Source: Effrenium voratum (Eukaryota; Sar; Dinophyceae; Suessiales; Symbiodiniaceae). From it: a stretch of 64,000 nt of DNA. Each line of letters begins with the position of its first letter. Position 1 is the stretch's first letter. The position numbers were made by a program, and so were the translations under genes. Below are positions 1 through 10,259 of this stretch, piece after piece. The stretch covers positions 1-64,000 of the forward strand of contig CAUJNA010001482.1 in the NCBI GenBank assembly GCA_963377175.1, in the 5' to 3' direction. The notes below the pieces were generated by a model, which worked only from the letters and a program-made list of their open reading frames with translations, did no database searches and was not told the origin of the DNA.

Positions 1-113
1 CTTGGGGTCCATACTAGCTTATTGCCTTCGCTGCCCGTCATGTTGCCTTCACCGCCTGCGCTTCGACATGACGGGCACCTTGATTCCGCTACCACGCTCC
101 GGCAATCGGCCCC

Positions 114-1163
114 TTGGTTGCAACCTGTGTCCCATGTGGCCATGGTGATAACAGTGTTCAACACTGGATGTCTTCTTGCGCGTGTCTAGGTGTAGCCGGT
201 TCGCTGCTGCTCGGTTGCTCTTGGCGCTTTTCTCATTGGTTTCCGCAGGCGCACTGGCCCAGAACCCAATCTGCCAGATGCTATGCCTTATATGCCGGAG
301 CCCGCGCCATAATCAGGCAAAGAGGGGGCCTCGTAGCTAAGCACGGCGACCCGCCTGCTGCTGCTCCCCTTGATCTTTTGCACATTGCCTGTTTGGTCGC
401 CACTTGTGCCTTCGAACTGCTGCCCAGCGATGTCAGACTGGGGGTGCGCCCTGCCTGGTTAGTTGGACCCTCCGCACACCGTAGCTGTGTCTGGCTTGAT
501 CATGTTCGCTTTGCTGCTGGTGCGCCTCTCCATGCACTCTCACCTAAGATACCACATTTCACCTACCTGGGCGATTCGTCGGCCTTGCCTGGGTCGTTGC
601 TTGCGGTTGTCATGGAACACGGCCGTGAGCGACACCTTCTTCAGGCTTATCACCACGGCACGCCTAACATTACACTCGAAGCAAGGGTGTGCGAGTGCGG
701 GGCGGCCCATATCTACGTACTTGCCGTACAGGTAGTGAGGCCTGGCGATCCCCTTATTTGCGCGTCTCGCGCATGGAGGTGGACCGCCCTGGTAGCGCAC
801 TTTGACGGCAGCTGTCATCGGGCTGACGTGGCTGGAGGTGCTGGGGTCATTGTGCGGAAGTTTGCGGGGGATGACTACGAGGTCCTTGCCCAAACGGCCT
901 ACCCCCTTCCTGACTGCCCGGACTCCTACCACGCCGAGGGTTTTGCGAGTGCATACGCGGTCCAGGCCCTTGCGAGCCTTTACCCCAATCATTCATGTCT
1001 CATCATTGGGGATAACTCCTCCATCTTAAGTTATTGGAGGCGCACCGCTCGGGTGCGACGCCCGGCCCTAGTCACAGTCCTGCACCAGGCTCAGCTCATT
1101 GCAGCTACGGAGCTTCCCCGGATCTCTTGGCGCTATGTTCCCCGCGAAGCCAATAAAGAAGCA
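114..1163 (+). pseudogene. LINE-like element: CCHC finger and RNase H (5' part of a split element)
   Basis: Near the N-terminus a CVPC...H...C spacing (residues 5-22) resembles the zinc finger that follows reverse transcriptase in many LINEs. Residues about 225-350 form an RNase H type I fold: FDGSC (first Asp), YHAEGFA (Glu), IIGDNSS (Asp) and the terminal REANKEA helix. The frame is open only from about base 18, so the RT proper is missing on the left. The true reading frame is interrupted at 1163 by a nested 4.2 kb retroelement and resumes at 5373 with the same NKEA codons followed by DFLAG, so the last ~23 codons of the apparent ORF belong to the insert. RNase H would remove RNA from cDNA hybrids. 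Role assigned from motifs only. Confidence 0.7.
1148..1163. repeat. Target-site duplication, left copy
   Basis: AGCCAATAAAGAAGCA occurs here and, identical over 16 bases, at 5373-5388. Both copies encode the same piece of RNase H, and the host frame continues cleanly only across the second. This is the signature of a retrotransposon insertion at this point. Confidence 0.9.
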
Positions 1164-1328
1164 AAGCCTTTCGGTTCAAGCCTCCGCGCGGCGCGGCTTG
1201 GGTGCGGCAATGGGAGTGCCGTAGCAGATTGAACCTTTCTCGGCGACTGTTTTCGTGGTTTTTGCTTCATTTGGGCACTACCTGACGGACCTCCCTTTGA
1301 TTATTGGCTTTGGATTTCGGGGTTTACC

Positions 1329-2233
1329 ATGGCTTCTTTTCGACTGGAGGACTTTGAAGGTATGGGCTGTATTTCATGCGGAATACAGCTGCAGCTATGT
1401 GGCTTTGTGGAGGTGATCCATTTGAGACAGGAGGAGAGAGAGCTCATCTTTGATGTTCGCCGGCATGCTCAGCTGGATGGGATTTTCCCGTGTGGGGATT
1501 GCAAGTGTGGAGGAGAAGGGGTTGCGCATGGGGTCCTTGCCTTGTCGGAACCATGGGAGGTGATGAACAGGCAACAGATGTGTGCGCAGGTGGTTTTGCG
1601 AAGCTGGGAGACGTGTTCCCCTTTTTACATGAGGAGGACTCTGATCGCCAGGCATGCTAACCACAGATTCTTGGTGCCAGACGAGAGCATGGAGTTTATC
1701 CCTTGCGGAAATGACTTGAGGTCCCCGATCAAATTTGCTGAGCTCTTCTGTGGAGGTTTCTCGGGTTGGACGAGGGCATCAATCTTCATGGCATCAAGAG
1801 CTTTCCCAGGAAGGGTGACCTTTTCGCTTGACAGGGACAGAGAGGTTTTTGAAGTGCATAAGAGAAACTTTGCGTTCAGGAAACTGGTTTTACGATGAAT
1901 GATTTGAAGAATACAGCAGGTTGCTGTGCTTGCATCTCACGCTTTGAGCCTTTGTGTGCAATTGGCTTACAGGGTGCTACGGGGTGGCTGTGTTCGCCAC
2001 CATGCCCAGCCTTCTCTTCGGGAGGAGCCAGAGGCGGAAGAGGATGGAACCATGAGGATGCCCTGCCCTTCAAGATTCTGTTTGGAAACATGCGTTTGGC
2101 CAGGCCTTGGTTTGTGGCTATTGAAAATGTGCCACCGCTCAAGACGGACCCAACCTTTCATAGTGAATTTGAGGCTTGGTGCAGCTGGGCGGGTTACAAG
2201 ATACATTGGGAGGCGGTTGTCTCCTCACCTTGA
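1329..2233 (+). pseudogene. Cytosine-C5 DNA methyltransferase-like domain of the retroelement
   Basis: Two frames overlap at an ATGA (1895-1898). The first carries motif I (AdoMet binding), FAELFCGGFSGW, near residue 135, followed by a DRDREVFEVHKRN stretch matching motif II/III. The second carries motif IV, SPPCPAFSSGG, with the catalytic Cys at about 2002, and motif VI, IENV, at about 2120-2131. The target-recognition region and motifs VIII-X are absent because the frame runs into the RT near 2220. The N-terminal 130 residues contain scattered Cys (CISC, CGDCKC) that may form a zinc module. If intact it would methylate cytosine. Here it is frameshifted and truncated. Confidence 0.75.
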
Positions 2234-3587
2234 CACAATGAAAAGGTACCTGAGGGTTCAAAAATCCCTAAGTGCCGGCCACCCATCCTCGGTGGGCATT
2301 CCTGAAGGAGATGCACTCTCAGTGCTGGTAGCCACCCTTTTCGGAGCTATTTGGTGTAAGGCCATTCGCTCTGGCGATGGTGGTGCAGCGGTTCCCACTG
2401 CCTACATCGACAATTTGGATGTGGTCGCCAGGACGGGCAGAGAGCTGGAGCATGCGCGTGAAGTTATCTCACAGCTTGAGCGCACGTGGGGACTTGCTTT
2501 TGACTTGAAAAAGTCATGGTGCTGGGATCTCGGCTTCAAAACGGAGGAGAGGCCCTCGATTCAGATGGAAAGACACCAATGGGGAAAGAGTCTTGGTGCT
2601 GCGATGACGTACAACAAGCGTCCTTTCAACAGCATCCAGGTCAAGCGCATTCAGAGTGTCCATTGCCGAATTGTGCGGTTAGGCAAGCTGCCTGTCACGG
2701 ACCAGGAAAAATGCCGACTAGTCAAGTCGGGTATTTGGCCTGCTGCTTTTTACGGAGCGGAAACTACTTACCTAGGTAAGCAGTGGTACGTGACGTTGCG
2801 GGATCTGGTTGCCGCGGCACTGAACAAGTACCACAAGTGGGCCAATAGGTCTATGACCCTTTTTTTGCATGACGCGGAATTGGACCCTTTTGTGTACCTT
2901 ACGATGAACCAGATCAAGCAGGCAAGGCTTGCCTTCTTCCAGCAGGAGCAGGCAATCTCCCATGCCAACGACGTGCTTGGTGGTATGTGTGAATTCCATG
3001 TTCCGTATGGACCTATCTCGGCTCTCAAATGGCATTTGCAAAGCCTTGGTTTCCACCTGCGGGAAAATGGAACACTTCAGTTGGAGGACCGGCCCGAGGT
3101 GAACATTTGGAACTCTTCGCTGGAGGATGTCCGAGACGATGTGCATTTTGCTTGGGGCAGGGTCATAATGACCAGCATGAACAAGCGAGAGGAAGTAATT
3201 TTCAGTGAAGATGTGGACTGGACCATTGTTCGCTCTGCCATTCACTCTCTGCAAGACAAGAGGACGCAACATGCGATGCACACCATTCTGACAGGTGCCA
3301 CTGCAACGGAGAAAAGGTACTCCCACGTCAATCATGGAGAGGATAAATGCTTTTGTGGTCAGGTGGACACTTTCACGCATAGAGCCCTCAGCTGCCCTGG
3401 AACATGTGACTGGAGAGATGAGCACCCTTTCTTGAGTCTATTGAAGAAGACAAGGCTGCTCTGCCTCTATGCCCGATGTTGGAAGATGGCAGACTGTTTA
3501 GAATGGCTTGCTATCATCGGCCCTCACATGAAGTCCAACCCTGGAATGACGAGACACACTACTGGGTCTATACGGACGGCTCGTTGA
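2224..3587 (+). pseudogene. Reverse transcriptase, N-terminally deleted, with zinc finger
   Basis: The frame upstream of about 2224 is a shadow of the methyltransferase. From here on it is RT. Motif B is GIPEGDALS (about 2299-2325). The catalytic motif C, usually (F/Y)xDD, reads YIDNLDV (2403-2423), so the second Asp is replaced by Asn. Thumb-like sequence follows, then a CxC...H...C finger (FCGQVDTFTHRALSCPG, about 3350-3405) typical of LINE RT C-termini. Motif A is missing, consistent with an internal deletion joining methyltransferase to RT. Not expected to be active. Confidence 0.75.
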
Positions 3588-4411
3588 AAAACCCCACATG
3601 CCACCTTTCGGCTGATGCGGCCTGGGCGATTGTGTTCTCCAAGGCCTTGGACGAAGGCGATCTAGGGGATGTGGTTGCGGATGCAAAACGGAGAAAGGTC
3701 CCTATTGAGACTTTCACGACGCTGAAAACGGGCAAGCTAAGGGGCAGACAAACAATCAATCGGGCTGAGCTTGAGGCGGCTATTATTGCAGTTCAGGTCA
3801 TCTGGAATGCTACCATCTTCATGGACTCACAGTATGTGATGCAGATCTGGGAGAAGGTCTGCGGAGATTTCAGGCCTTGCGATTGGACCAATGCCTTAAA
3901 TGGAGACCTGGTAATTCAGCTGTGGAGGGCGCGAGGTGGACCCCAAGCGGATCGCTCGGTTGTTTTCGAAAAGATCGGAAGCCATGCTGAGCGTACAGAG
4001 GATATCTGGTTGCGGGAGGATGCTGCTTTCTACCATTATTGGGGGAACAGAAGAGCCGATCATGCTGCAAATGCAGCTGTCCAATGTGACCACCCGGAGG
4101 TCTTGAGATGGAGGGACAACGCCTGCCGACTGGTTAAGGTCAAGAAGCCCTACTACAAGGCGGTCTACGAGGCATATGCCAAACTTCAATCATGTTATGA
4201 AGCGAGCCGTGCAGCCCATGCACCTCAGCGGGTGGTGGCCAATGATGGAGTTCCGGAGATGAGTGAGGTGCCGCCGCCACACTATTCAGTTAGAATAATG
4301 TGGAACTCTTACGGAACTGCAGTCATTGGACGCACACCTTCATGCTGGAACTTTATAGATGGATTGGATGTTTGGCCTGGCCTTCTAGCTCAGAGAACAC
4401 CGGAAGGGTAG
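3476..4411 (+). CDS. RNase H domain of the nested retroelement
   Basis: RNase H type I with all four acidic positions recognisable: YTDGS, NRAELEA, FMDSQY and GNRRADHAA. It overlaps the end of the RT frame by about 110 bases in another frame, so it was probably continuous with RT before a frameshift. The last ~35 residues are likely out of frame, because the downstream ORF beginning at 4300 gives the more plausible continuation. Function by family: degradation of template RNA during reverse transcription. Confidence 0.75.
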   Translation: MLEDGRLFRMACYHRPSHEVQPWNDETHYWVYTDGSLKNPTCHLSADAAWAIVFSKALDEGDLGDVVADAKRRKVPIETFTTLKTGKLRGRQTINRAELEAAIIAVQVIWNATIFMDSQYVMQIWEKVCGDFRPCDWTNALNGDLVIQLWRARGGPQADRSVVFEKIGSHAERTEDIWLREDAAFYHYWGNRRADHAANAAVQCDHPEVLRWRDNACRLVKVKKPYYKAVYEAYAKLQSCYEASRAAHAPQRVVANDGVPEMSEVPPPHYSVRIMWNSYGTAVIGRTPSCWNFIDGLDVWPGLLAQRTPEG

Positions 4412-4911
4412 CTTGGGTGGAACTTTTGGCTTCGTTCAAGTGCTTCAGTGGGATGAATGTCCCAGTCAAGCACCCCAGCGTTGACAAGTGCTTCACCATG
4501 ACTTTGATACACCCGCTGGTGCAGGACTTAACACCGCTGAATGAAGAACTGGTCAGGTTTCAGGCAGCTATCAAGGCGTTGCAGCAGATCTTGAAACAAA
4601 CTTTGATTCCAAAGGTGACATCCCATCAGCTGGCCACAAGACTTGGATACTATTTCCAAGGAGAGTTTGGAACAGTGCATGGGAGACCTTGGATACCTTG
4701 TTTTGAAAAGGCTCAGAAGTGCCTCACTCAATATCTTGGGAAGCTGGATGGCACCAGATTACACCAGCCGCTGCAAATTGATTCCGACATTGAGGTGAAG
4801 ATTTCGCCTTACGATGCAATTCTCAAAGCTAGAACGCACCTGCTTGGCTTCAATGTTCTTGTGAAGAAGGGCAGGCCGCCCGAGCAGTTTGCCCCCTTCG
4901 AGGAGGCTTGA
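4300..4911 (+). CDS. Retroelement C-terminal ORF, unknown
   Basis: A 203-aa frame overlapping the RNase H ORF. From about residue 40 it reads like ordinary soluble protein rich in helix formers (QAAIKALQQILKQ, FEKAQKCLTQYLG), and it ends FAPFEEA. No domain recognised. It lies inside the 16-bp-duplication-bounded insert and is the last coding part of that element, so it is either the RNase H C-terminal extension after a frameshift or a separate ORF. Confidence 0.5.
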   Translation: MELLRNCSHWTHTFMLELYRWIGCLAWPSSSENTGRVAWVELLASFKCFSGMNVPVKHPSVDKCFTMTLIHPLVQDLTPLNEELVRFQAAIKALQQILKQTLIPKVTSHQLATRLGYYFQGEFGTVHGRPWIPCFEKAQKCLTQYLGKLDGTRLHQPLQIDSDIEVKISPYDAILKARTHLLGFNVLVKKGRPPEQFAPFEEA

Positions 4912-5372
4912 AGTGGAGGAGTGACAACTTGGGTTTTCAGCTACCATGTAGTTTGGGTTTGCAGGGATCTTGGTGATCCCGGGTTGTAGGCGCTCTGCCT
5001 CCCCCTTTTGTGGCGGCCTTGAATAGCTTGGCCGACCATTTTGCTGTGGAGTGGAAATGGGGAGCTCGCCTCGGGGGGTTGAGTTGCCCCATTTTTCTGT
5101 TTGGCTGCCCTTGCTGGGGTCTGGCCTTTTGGGTGTTTGTCCCCCCTTTTTCCTTGTTTGGTTGGGCCCTGGGGGCTTCTCATCCCTTCGCTGATCTGAA
5201 AATGGGCCGCTTGCTTCCTGGGGGTGGGCTCTCGGTCTGGTGTTTTGGGTTTTGGCCCCCTTTTTCTTTGTTGGCGCCCTGGCCGGGCTGTCTTCTTGGG
5301 TTGGTTTTCCCGGGGGGGCAGGACCGGGGGCTTTCTACCCCTTAGGTGGTAGGCTGCCCGGCAACGTAACCG
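4912..5372 (+). other. Non-coding 3' region of the nested retroelement
   Basis: About 460 bases rich in runs of T and G (CCCCCTTTTTC, GGGGGTGGGC, TTTTGGGTTTTGGCCCCC) between the last ORF and the right target-site duplication. It ends GCAACGTAACCG directly before the duplication, with no poly(A). I read it as the 3' UTR. ORFs here on either strand are low-complexity shadows. Confidence 0.6.
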
Positions 5373-5388
5373 AGCCAATAAAGAAGCA
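5373..5388. repeat. Target-site duplication, right copy
   Basis: Identical to 1148-1163. The interrupted RNase H frame resumes here (NKEA followed by DFLAGIAS). Confidence 0.9.
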
Positions 5389-6523
5389 GACTTCCTCGCT
5401 GGCATTGCTAGTGCTGCCGCGCGAAACGAGGCCACTCTGCCAATTTCCCTCCCTGCCCCGGCAGGTGAGGAATGGCAGTCCACCGCAGCAATCGCTCTCT
5501 CTGAACGCTCAAGCTTCTGCCTGGTTGAGTGCCCCACATTCCATGCGCAGGATCTTGCGCACATCCGTGCCCACCACCCTGCATACCGCGCTGCGCTGGA
5601 AGCTTATATTGCCTCCGGGGGGGCGTGTGTCGGCTCTAATGCTCAGGGGGTCACGGTCCTCAAGCAGGTCCCGTACCGGATCGATGGTGATGATTGTTTA
5701 GGTAGGGCCTATCCGAGCGTCAAAGGTGCAGCCGCGCTTCCGCGTTTTGTTCGCGCAGCGCTTTTCCACAGCGACCATGTTGAAATTGACATGTGTGGCG
5801 CGCATTACGCTTTTTATTTTCCAGCACATGGTTGCGCAGCAAGGCTTGGTTCTGCCTCGCCTAGATGAGTTTCGGGCTTATTTACACGCAGACCTTTCCG
5901 CCTCACCAGCTGGCCGGAGCGCTTTACACCTCGTTAAGCTGTTGCCCACTGTTTTACTCAATAGCTCTGTTGAACATGCCACCCAAACGCTTGAGCAAAA
6001 CAGATTTAACCCAGGCCCTGAGCTGGTTGCCCTGTTACGACGTGTCGCGAATGCTAAGCCGGCCTTTTTACGTGCGTGTACAGACGCTAACCTTCTGCGA
6101 TCTCACGTAGGGCTACATGATGGCAACCGCATTTACTTCTTGCTTGAGGGCATTGAAGCAGCGTTCATGCGCACACTGGCTCGGGAATTACTCCGTAGGG
6201 TCAAGCCTGGGTCGTTGGTTTTTATCCATGACGGCCTGTTGATTTCGCCGGAGCCTTCGACTGTTGACCTTGAGGCTTGCTTGATTGCGGCTTCCCTGGG
6301 TCTTCACCTCGTGCCCCCCCCACACTTTCAAGTTAAAATTGAGAAGCTCCAGCATGATCCGCACCCACCACCAGGACCCCTCCCTAGGCGAGCTGAGGTC
6401 CAGGCCTTGGTTACCACTGAATCCCGCCCCACTACGGCCCGTAAACTTGCCCCCGCTGCACCGACGGGTGAAACCTTGCATAACTTTTGGTCCCGCCGCT
6501 CTGGCTCAACAGTGCGTATGTGA
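5374..6523 (+). pseudogene. Continuation of the outer element: RNase H tail and polymerase-like palm
   Basis: The frame starting ANKEADFLAG continues for about 165 codons to HVEIDMCGAHYAFYF (about 5770-5820), then needs a frameshift near 5830 into the 5726-6523 frame. That frame carries NRIYFLLEGIEAAFM and LVFIHDGLLISPE (about 6128-6255). A DMxxAHY block followed by an (I)HDG block resembles motifs A and C of family-A-like polymerase palms such as those proposed for some virophage and transposon polymerases. I infer a polymerase-like domain fused behind RNase H. This is unusual and unproven. The end of the frame is proline-rich. One frameshift and the nested insertion make this a pseudogene. 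Confidence 0.5.
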
Positions 6524-6682
6524 TAGGTATCAGCCGCTTGGTAGCCCATTGAGGTACTGCCTGCACCTCGGGGCTTGTGCCGCCCAGTGTGTGACCGATA
6601 GCAATTGCTCACAGTGACTGGCACTGCCGTCCTGGGATCAATCTGCTAGAGGTCTGCACTTGCCTTGCCCGCAAATACTGCC

Positions 6683-8106
6683 ATGGCTGACAAACAGCCT
6701 CTCACAATTGCTGAATACAACGCATTGTCCATCAGCAACGCACTCAACTTTGGGTACTATTTTGTGCAAGGTGCCATAGATATTACCCAGGTACTCTACG
6801 ATGGTCAAGCCACGGATCGGTACGTGAATGCTCTCCGGCAGTGGGACTTGCCCATCGGAAGCTGGAAGGTCTTTCTTGCGCATCACCCTTATGTCAAATT
6901 TGGGTCCCGTAGGAGCCTTAAGATGGAGCAACACCCCGGTTGGCGGTTCGGTAGCCCGCGGCCTCGCAGTCTCGGCTTTCAGGAGATTGATACGATGCAA
7001 AGCAACGTGGTGTGGTACGAAGCCGAGCGAGTGGTATGTCTATACCATCAGGCATCCCTAGGGGCAAACTTCATGGACGCCTACATGAGAGCTACTGCTT
7101 TTCGGCAAATCAGGCAGGACAGGTTGCGGCAACAGTTTTTTTTTTTTATTGCAGGCTTGGCTTGCTTGGTAGTAACAGATGCTAACCGTAAATCCCTGGC
7201 CAGCGCACTAGAAGCCCCTGGATCTGATGCTGCTCTGGCTCAGGAAGGTGCTGCATTGCCTCCGCAGTGTGCGCTCGCACCAGATGAGATTACTCAACTC
7301 ATTGAAGCCGGCCACCTGCCACCACAGGCTGCGGTTGGAGGGAGCTACGGTGCTGGCACTGCCAGCCCGGCGGCCCCTCCTGCCCAGGTTGCGCCAACCC
7401 GCACAGTGACCCCGCTGCCTGGGGCTGACTTGCTCGAACGTAGAGTCGCGGCTCCAACACCCCCTGCCCCTAACTTTAGTGTGCCTGCTGCTGCCCCTAG
7501 CTCCAGTGTGTTGGCGGCGGCCTCGTCTGCTCCGCACCCAGACCCGTTTCGTCCTGTGCCCTCTCCTTCCGTCTCGGGTACCCCGCATGGTGTTGATGCA
7601 TTGAAAGCCAGCCTCACACTCTGCACTGATGCATACGTCCCCACGGCAGTTGCCTCGACTTCACTCGAGGATGCCCTGCAGAGGGCACGTGAGCGTGTTG
7701 TGGAGGGGGCTTGGCCAAATGAGGACCTTTTCCACTATATGGACCAGGTACTGCCCGCCCAGGTCACCCCGTGGACTGAGGTGATTGTAGTTGTGGGACA
7801 CAACTTTCCCAAGCCGCTATCTCGCGTTGGCTTTCTGTGGGGCATACCTGCTCCGACGGCTCGCCGCCGCCCTTGGTCCTTTTTGTGCCAGTGTGTGCTG
7901 TGTATGAAGGGGTCTATCCCTGTGCCTCGCAGGTCTTGCCACAGGTCATGGAATGTGCCCGATGCTTTTTACCCAGCTTGCAAATTCTTGCGGTCACTGA
8001 GCGTGTCATGCCTGGCCTCTTCCCAAATTTGGCAGATCTCTGGCAGATCATATCTACCTCGCAGTCCTTGAAGGTGCCGGGTGCTGCAGATGTGTTCCCG
8101 GGATGA
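6683..8106 (+). pseudogene. Unrecognised ORF with Pro/Ala-rich linker
   Basis: Begins at an ATG in ACTGCCATGG. The first ~190 residues look globular (YNALSISNALNFGYYF, WDLPIGSWKVFLAHHPYV) and contain a hydrophobic run encoded by a T-tract (7137-7147). Residues about 225-310 are a low-complexity Pro/Ala/Ser linker. A second compact segment follows (EDALQRARERVVEGAWP). Near 7835 the frame shifts: the 468-aa frame turns compositionally odd, while the next frame continues with a leucine-rich segment to 8106. No known domain. Its strand and position suggest it belongs to the same large degraded element as the polymerase-like and helicase parts. Confidence 0.4.
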
Positions 8107-9536
8107 TCCTGTTTACAGGCCAGGACCCTGACCCCTTTTGGGCTGAGGCGATTGTCAGTGTCGGGGATTCTGGGGACAATGCTGTGTGGAGAGCCAGCTC
8201 CTCGCTTGCTCTTCAGCGCAAAAGTGATGGAAGGAGTAACTTGCTTGCGCCTTCTGAGGTTGCTGAGTCAGATACCCCGCAGGATTCTCGTGCCTTGATG
8301 ACCAGTTTGCGCGCGCCATTTGCCGGATGCCGTCCCGGAAAGTTGCCTGGAGGTGGCATGCCTCGCCAGTTTGCTTGCTACGGCCGCCATCGCATCCTGC
8401 TTTGAGGTGCGCGTGCCGTCCCAGTCGCTCTCATATGTCGCGACTGGTGCGGGACACGCAGGCCACCCGGAGGTTGTCTTGCAACTCCTGGAAGTGTTGG
8501 CGCCGCTCCGGGTGCTCTCCTTCCCAGGCTGGGGGACCACCGTCTGTGATGTAGCTACCCTTGAGCGCACCATCTCCTTTTGGAATAAGGGGATGCCGCC
8601 GCTCTTCGTTCGGCGCTGCACACTAGGGATGCGCCGGACCTCGGAGCCTGGTACCCACTCATTGTTGGGCTGGCGCTCTGTTCGCCGGTCACTGAGAGGG
8701 TCCCCTTTTGGTATCTGCGGCGGCGCTTGCAGACGGGCCCGCACTCCGGTTTTAGGGTCCCGTTGGGTGGCGGCCTGCGCTTTCACACTAGGGATGCGCC
8801 GGACCTCGGAGCCTGGTACCCACTCATTGTTGGGCTGGCGCTCTGTTCGCCGGTCACTGAGAGGGTCCCCTTTTGGTATCTGCGGCGGCGCTTGCAGACG
8901 GGCCCGCACTCCGGTTTTAGGGTCCCGTTGGGTGGCGGCCTGCGCTTTCCGGTGCCAGATGGCCTTAAAGCATGCGAGCCCATCCTCTCACCCACGTGGG
9001 GATTGTCGCCTGTGGTAGCTGGTGGGTCCTCTCAGGAACCCCAGCCAAGTGTAGGGTCTGCCTTGCAGACTATCGAAGCGCATGCATCTCCCTGCTTGCG
9101 AGGCCTCGCCCAGTCGGCCGGTGACTACGCGCTTGGGAGTGTCAAGATTGTCCAGGTGACCACAGACACGTCGTGTCCGTGGAGTAGCGTAGGGGAAAGT
9201 GGTGTCCGTGCGGCCCTCAATGCCGAAGGCGTCGGTGTCCTTGCTGTGCATGATGACCGTCGCATCTTCGGCGTAAATGGCCACAACTATAGCCACCTTG
9301 TTAAGATACTAGATGGCGCTGGACCATCGCTGCATTCCGCCTTCGCTAAAATCGGATGACCTTTACTACCAGTGGGCGGGCTTTGACCCCAGGTCCGCGG
9401 ACTACCTGCAGCACATTGCGCTCGCCCTTGCCTGTCAGGAACCTCAGGAGTTGGTTCGTGTCACTGACCGACCACAAATCCCACGCATGATTTCTGAAGC
9501 TGCCTGGCCGGCGCCGCCGGGGAGTGTAGCCTCCTC
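8107..9536 (+). other. Degraded coding region around a tandem duplication
   Basis: Several short + strand frames (8103-8405, 8320-9018, 8727-9359, 9313-9672) replace each other, as expected of frameshifted coding DNA. Segments such as RAALNAEGVGVLAVHDD and HIALALACQEPQELVRV look protein-like but match no family I recognise. The 165-bp duplication at 8619-8948 lies inside. Confidence 0.35.
8619..8948. repeat. Perfect 165-bp tandem duplication
   Basis: The unit starting CACACTAGGGATGCGCCGG and ending GGCGGCCTGCGCTTT is present twice head to tail (8619-8783 and 8784-8948) with no difference seen. 165 is a multiple of three, so a reading frame would gain 55 residues without shifting. Identity suggests a recent duplication or an assembly duplication. 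Confidence 0.9.
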
Positions 9537-10244
9537 ATGGAGCTCAAGGCAGATCCTAATGACGCAGCGGACGCATGGGTGTCGCGCTCCCTTCATGGCC
9601 TCATGGACCTGCCGGCCTACCGAGCCACTGCCCTTGGGCGGGCTGCTGCTAAATATGTCCATGATCGGTTGATGCAACTGCCAGTGGCCCAAGCGCTTGA
9701 TTTTATGTGGTACCAGGCCCTGGCCAGTGTCTCCGCCTTGCGCACCTTCCGGGACCCCCCGGCCCAGTGGCGCTCCTTCTCTCGGCGTGATGCAGTCCCA
9801 GCCTGGAGCCGCTTGTACAATCGCCTGCATCCTGGGGTGGATAGTTATTCGGTCCACTTTACCCAGAAACTGCCGTGGTGCCAGTACTTCAACGGCCATG
9901 GCAACCGTACCGACTGCCAGCTCCCTGATGGCACCGAGGTCTCTTTGGCAGTCATGCTGCCGGATTCACTTGGCGGCAGTGTGAAGTACATAAAAGGGTT
10001 CGCATTCGAAATCAGGACTTCCTTCCCCCAGGATTTGGCTGCCCCGAAGCAGGCTTATGTGCGAAACATGCAAGTGGTGGTCTCTCATGAACAACGTGAT
10101 TACCGGGAACCCCTCATTAGCCATGCCGAGCTTGTGGTTTTTTATGGTTTTGTTGGTCTTGTTTTTTGTTTTAGTGAGGTGTGTTATTGTGGGTGCAGAG
10201 GGCTTCACTTTCGTTCCGGAATTCAGCTCCGTCAAACCCCCTAA
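9537..10244 (+). CDS. Unrecognised ORF upstream of helicase
   Basis: A 235-aa frame. Up to about residue 205 it is plausible protein (YRATALGRAAAKYVHDRL, LYNRLHPGVDSYSVHFTQKL, SVKYIKGFAFEIRTSFP). The end is a hydrophobic T-rich tail that may be out of frame. No motif recognised. The helicase frame starts just downstream in another frame, so both may be pieces of one long protein. Confidence 0.4.
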   Translation: MELKADPNDAADAWVSRSLHGLMDLPAYRATALGRAAAKYVHDRLMQLPVAQALDFMWYQALASVSALRTFRDPPAQWRSFSRRDAVPAWSRLYNRLHPGVDSYSVHFTQKLPWCQYFNGHGNRTDCQLPDGTEVSLAVMLPDSLGGSVKYIKGFAFEIRTSFPQDLAAPKQAYVRNMQVVVSHEQRDYREPLISHAELVVFYGFVGLVFCFSEVCYCGCRGLHFRSGIQLRQTP

Positions 10245-10259
10245 GCATGGCATTAGCAT

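Larger units (their letters stand above)
1164..5372 (+). mobile_element. Nested non-LTR retroelement with methyltransferase, RT and RNase H
   Basis: The 4.2 kb insert is bounded by the 16-bp duplication. In order it holds a C5-methyltransferase-like region (1329-2233), the C-terminal part of a reverse transcriptase (about 2224-3480), a zinc finger, RNase H (3476-4411), a further ORF (4300-4911) and a T/G-rich non-coding tail. Consecutive parts sit in different frames, and the RT lacks its N-terminal half, so this copy is internally deleted and dead. No poly(A) tail is present. Capture of cytosine methyltransferases by dinoflagellate retrotransposons is known from published work. Placing this copy in that group is inference. 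Confidence 0.85.

Noticed and set aside
1..12. CTTGGGGTCCAT at both window ends (also 63967-63978)
   Set aside because: Only 12 bases shared, contexts unrelated; coincidence.
4941..5564. 207-aa Pro/Arg-rich ORF on the - strand
   Set aside because: It is the complement of the T/G-rich retroelement tail and crosses the target-site duplication; a composition artefact.
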